Translations under genes and position numbers: made by a program | NCBI GenBank assembly: GCA_910586805.1 | Contig: CAJUJC010000010.1 | Coordinates: forward strand, 13,656 to 27,503 | Source of the DNA: an uncultured Erysipelotrichales bacterium | GTDB lineage: Bacteria; Bacillota_I; Bacilli_A; Erysipelotrichales; Coprobacillaceae | Reading direction: 5' to 3' | DNA length: 13,848 nucleotides | Part shown: positions 11,992 through 13,848 of the stretch, piece after piece | Position numbering within the stretch: position 1 is the first letter of the stretch | Layout: the number at the start of each line of letters is the position of its first letter | Notes under the pieces: generated by a model | What the model saw: the letters and a program-made list of their open reading frames with translations, nothing else | The model's database searches: none | What the model was told of the DNA's origin: nothing

Positions 11992-12174
11992 ATGACTATT
12001 GATGTTAAAACCGATGATAAAGTTGTCATCACAATTCAGGATGGGAAAGCACGAGTTCTATTAAACAATAACGAAATATACTATCCTAAGATGCTTTCTC
12101 TAGGACATGCTGATGGACTGAATACAAGGCTTGATATAGAAGGTGATAACAATGAATTACATAACAATTCTTGA
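11992..12174 (+). CDS. 60-aa hypothetical protein
   Basis: ATG 11992 with TAGGAGG, 9 bases after the recombinase stop and overlapping the initiator gene by 23 bases. The product looks beta-rich in its first half (MTIDVKTDDKVVITIQDGKARVLLNNNEIYY), with a polar tail. It is small, acidic and has no membrane segment. Tight packing between recombinase and initiator suggests an accessory role in early replication, but nothing in the sequence proves it. Confidence 0.6.
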   Translation: MTIDVKTDDKVVITIQDGKARVLLNNNEIYYPKMLSLGHADGLNTRLDIEGDNNELHNNS

Positions 12175-12838
12175 TTTTATGGTAACTGAATTGATGCTTA
12201 GAGGTAACGAACTTATTGTCTTTGCATTAATCTATGGCTTCTCGCAGGATGGACAAAGTGAGTTTGAAGGGAGTATATCATACATTCAGGAAAGAACAGG
12301 TCTTTCGCGTCCAACAGTTGTTGATATTTTAAAAAAATTAGTTGATAAAAAACTTGTAGTAAAGATTGAAGAATTTAGGAATAACCTAAAAATATGTACT
12401 TACAAGACTAGTAAAGAAACTTTACTAGGGGTAGTTAATTTTCTTTCAAAAGGTAGTAAAGAAACTTTACCACCTATCCTATATAATAAAAAATATAATA
12501 AATATATAGGTAATGAAGACAGTGAAGAAGTAAAAACACAAGTTAGTGAAATTCTAAAATATCTAAATACTAAAACTGGTAAGCATTTCAGGATTGAAGC
12601 TAAAGGGAACAGAGATGCAGTTAGGGCAAGAATCAATGATGGTTACACATTAAAAGATTTCAAGTTTGTAATTGATTCAAAAACAAATGATTGGAAAGGC
12701 ACTACAATGGAAGAATACCTTTGTCCTGAAACTTTATTTAGACCTAATAACTTTGAGAAGTATCTTAACAAAAAAGGTTCAACTCCAAAATCAAAGATTG
12801 ATCCCAAGATAGAAAGAGAGGTTTTTGAAGATGAATAA
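12152..12838 (+). CDS. phage replisome organizer / replication initiator
   Basis: A 228-aa protein. Residues 1-75 form a winged helix-turn-helix (LMLRGNELIVFALIYGF... GSISYIQERTGLSRPTVVDILKKLVDKKLVVKI) of the kind found in phage replication initiators. Residues 125-200 (ILKYLNTKTGKHFR... RINDGYTLKDFKFVIDSKTNDWKGTTMEEYLCPETLFRPNNFEKYL) match the conserved C-terminal domain of phage replisome organizers (Phg_2220_C). A variable linker between them is encoded by DNA with palindromic iterons, the probable origin. ATG 12152 with GAAGGTG is preferred over GTG 12143. The gene overlaps the helicase gene by 8 bases. The protein should open the origin and recruit the helicase encoded next. Confidence 0.87.
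   Translation: MNYITILDFMVTELMLRGNELIVFALIYGFSQDGQSEFEGSISYIQERTGLSRPTVVDILKKLVDKKLVVKIEEFRNNLKICTYKTSKETLLGVVNFLSKGSKETLPPILYNKKYNKYIGNEDSEEVKTQVSEILKYLNTKTGKHFRIEAKGNRDAVRARINDGYTLKDFKFVIDSKTNDWKGTTMEEYLCPETLFRPNNFEKYLNKKGSTPKSKIDPKIEREVFEDE
12357..12510 (+). other. probable phage replication origin (iterons plus A/T-rich unwinding region)
   Basis: Two palindromic iterons lie in the initiator gene. At 12408-12428 CTAGTAAAG and CTTTACTAG flank AAA, a perfect 9-bp dyad. At 12451-12475 AGGTAGTAAAG and CTTTACCACCT flank AAA with one mismatch. They share TAGTAAAGAAACTTTA. A TAGTAAAG half-site also occurs at 12357-12364. Directly after the second iteron come 29 bases of pure A/T (12480-12508), framed by CCTATATA (12478-12485) and TATATAGG (12503-12510). 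Palindromic iterons within the initiator's linker coding region followed by an A/T-rich stretch is the lambda O-type origin layout. Confidence 0.65.
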
Positions 12839-13848
12839 CATAAATGATGCTGAAATCAATTTTCTTTCAATAATCATGAATAAAAATGATGTCATTGATA
12901 TGACAGTTGTTAAACCAGAATTTATTGAAAATAAGTCGTTTAGAGAATTATATAGAATAATTTTAGAACTCCAGGAGTTCAACCCACCAAAGATTGTTGA
13001 AAAGGGATTTAATGATGTTGATTTAATGACATTTGTATATGAACAGTTTATATATGAAAGTACATATCATAATATGTTCAAACATTATGAGTTGATTATC
13101 ATCAATCATTATAAAACAAAACTTCTAAACAACTTGAATACAAGACTTTCAAAAAGAGAAATTTCTTACAGTGATTATAAAACTGAATTTGATAAGATTG
13201 ATAGCATTAGACAAATTAATACAAAGGAACATCCTAATCAAAAGGAAATTGTTTCCATTATTACCAAAAAAAATAAATACATTCAGTTAGGGAAATTTGA
13301 AGATTTAGCAAAGGCATTAAGATTATTAAGTGATGATACTGTTACAGTTGCTGGTCCTACTGGTTTTGGAAAAAGTGCGATGCTGTTAAATCTGTTTAAT
13401 GAGTGTATAAATGATAGAAGCAACTATTGTCAGTATTATAATCTTGAAATCAATAATGAACAAGTTGTTAAAAGATTAATAGCAATTAATTCAAAAGAAA
13501 GAATACTTGATATCAATAAAAACATCCAAAAGGAAAACGTAGCCAAATCAATCAAAAAGTTTTCTAATGAAGATTATTATTTATTCAACGAGCCTCTATC
13601 GTTGGAAAGATTAACAGCTGAAATTACTTCACACCTAAAAAGTGATAAGCAAAATATTGTGTTTGTTGACTATATAGGTCTTCTTAATGTAGAGGACAAA
13701 GAAATCAATAGAACACAATATACTAAAATAACACACATTATGAAAGAACTTAGAAAGTTGTGCAGGAAATATAATATCCTTATGTTTTTAATAAGTCAAT
13801 GCGAAAGAGATTCGCTAAAAAAAGAAAAAATAACTCTTCACAGCCTGA
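12831..13848 (+). CDS. DnaB-like replicative helicase (3' end outside window)
   Basis: ATG 12831 overlaps the initiator's stop by 8 bases; the frame stays open for 339 codons to the edge. About 1-125 is an N-terminal helical domain in the position of the DnaB N-domain. The RecA-like ATPase core has Walker A GPTGFGKS (residues 175-182), a DnaB-like EINNEQVVKRLIA helix, Walker B NIVFVDYIGLL (about 280-290) and an ISQCERDS motif in the place of the DnaB ISQLNR. It should form the hexameric helicase that unwinds the element's DNA, loaded by the replisome organizer. The C-terminus of the ATPase domain is missing only because the window ends. Confidence 0.87.
   Translation, partial: MNNINDAEINFLSIIMNKNDVIDMTVVKPEFIENKSFRELYRIILELQEFNPPKIVEKGFNDVDLMTFVYEQFIYESTYHNMFKHYELIIINHYKTKLLNNLNTRLSKREISYSDYKTEFDKIDSIRQINTKEHPNQKEIVSIITKKNKYIQLGKFEDLAKALRLLSDDTVTVAGPTGFGKSAMLLNLFNECINDRSNYCQYYNLEINNEQVVKRLIAINSKERILDINKNIQKENVAKSIKKFSNEDYYLFNEPLSLERLTAEITSHLKSDKQNIVFVDYIGLLNVEDKEINRTQYTKITHIMKELRKLCRKYNILMFLISQCERDSLKKEKITLHSL

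Noticed and set aside
12400..12636. Open frame of 78 codons on the - strand
   Set aside because: It lies opposite the replisome organizer gene and has no start signals.
12791..12982. Open frame of 63 codons on the - strand
   Set aside because: It lies opposite the initiator/helicase junction, both recognisable genes.
1..13848. CRISPR array, rRNA, complete tRNA, insertion sequence
   Set aside because: No regularly spaced repeats, no rRNA-like stretches, no full cloverleaf and no transposase were found; the only tRNA-like sequence is the 16-nt 3' end at 4318-4333.

Overview
The window is AT-rich throughout, with strong AGGAGG-type ribosome binding sites and TTGACA/TATAAT promoters. It carries a GerMN-domain (sporulation/germination) protein and looks like a chromosome segment from a low-GC Firmicute. 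A gut Erysipelotrichia- or Clostridia-like host would fit, but the genus cannot be fixed from the sequence. Two parts are visible: host chromosome (about 1-4317) and the left part of an integrated phage-like element (about 4318 to the right edge, which cuts through a helicase gene).

Host part: the 3' portion of a GerM-like gene, a YfcE-type metallophosphoesterase gene, a bidirectional terminator, and a leftward P-type Ca2+ ATPase. The intergenic stretch 4044-4447 holds two terminators, then a 16-nt sequence with exactly the make-up of a tRNA 3' end (T-stem half, acceptor half, discriminator, CCA). It is read leftward and followed by a terminator. This is the likely attachment site; the intact tRNA should lie at the far, unseen end of the element.

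Leftward lysogeny/integration arm (4448-7932): a Tn916/phage-type tyrosine integrase, a ribbon-helix-helix protein, two tiny peptide genes (29 and 38 codons), a 34-codon membrane peptide, a multi-span membrane protein, a short ImmA/IrrE-like metallopeptidase and an XRE-family (cI-like) repressor. The 38-codon gene has a near-ideal promoter with an 18-bp palindrome in its spacer. It is also covered completely on the opposite strand by a predicted antisense RNA with an extended -10 promoter and its own terminator. This resembles a type I toxin-antitoxin or antisense-control locus and is the most interesting feature here. A second, very short promoter-terminator unit lies at 6201-6270.

Divergent switch (7956-8318): back-to-back promoters, a Cro-like gene, and copies of a GTGCCA-N6-TGGAAC dyad that are good candidates for repressor/Cro operators.

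Rightward early arm (8335-13848): small genes of unknown function, a counter-oriented membrane-anchored cargo gene, a small gene between two large hairpins, a 266-aa protein with an internal duplication, two small membrane proteins, a second tyrosine recombinase, a 60-aa protein, a replisome organizer (HTH plus Phg_2220_C-type C-terminus) and a DnaB-like helicase. Palindromic iterons followed by a pure A/T stretch lie inside the replisome organizer gene and form a probable replication origin. The layout int - repressor / cro - early genes - initiator - helicase is that of a temperate phage; structural genes should follow beyond the window.
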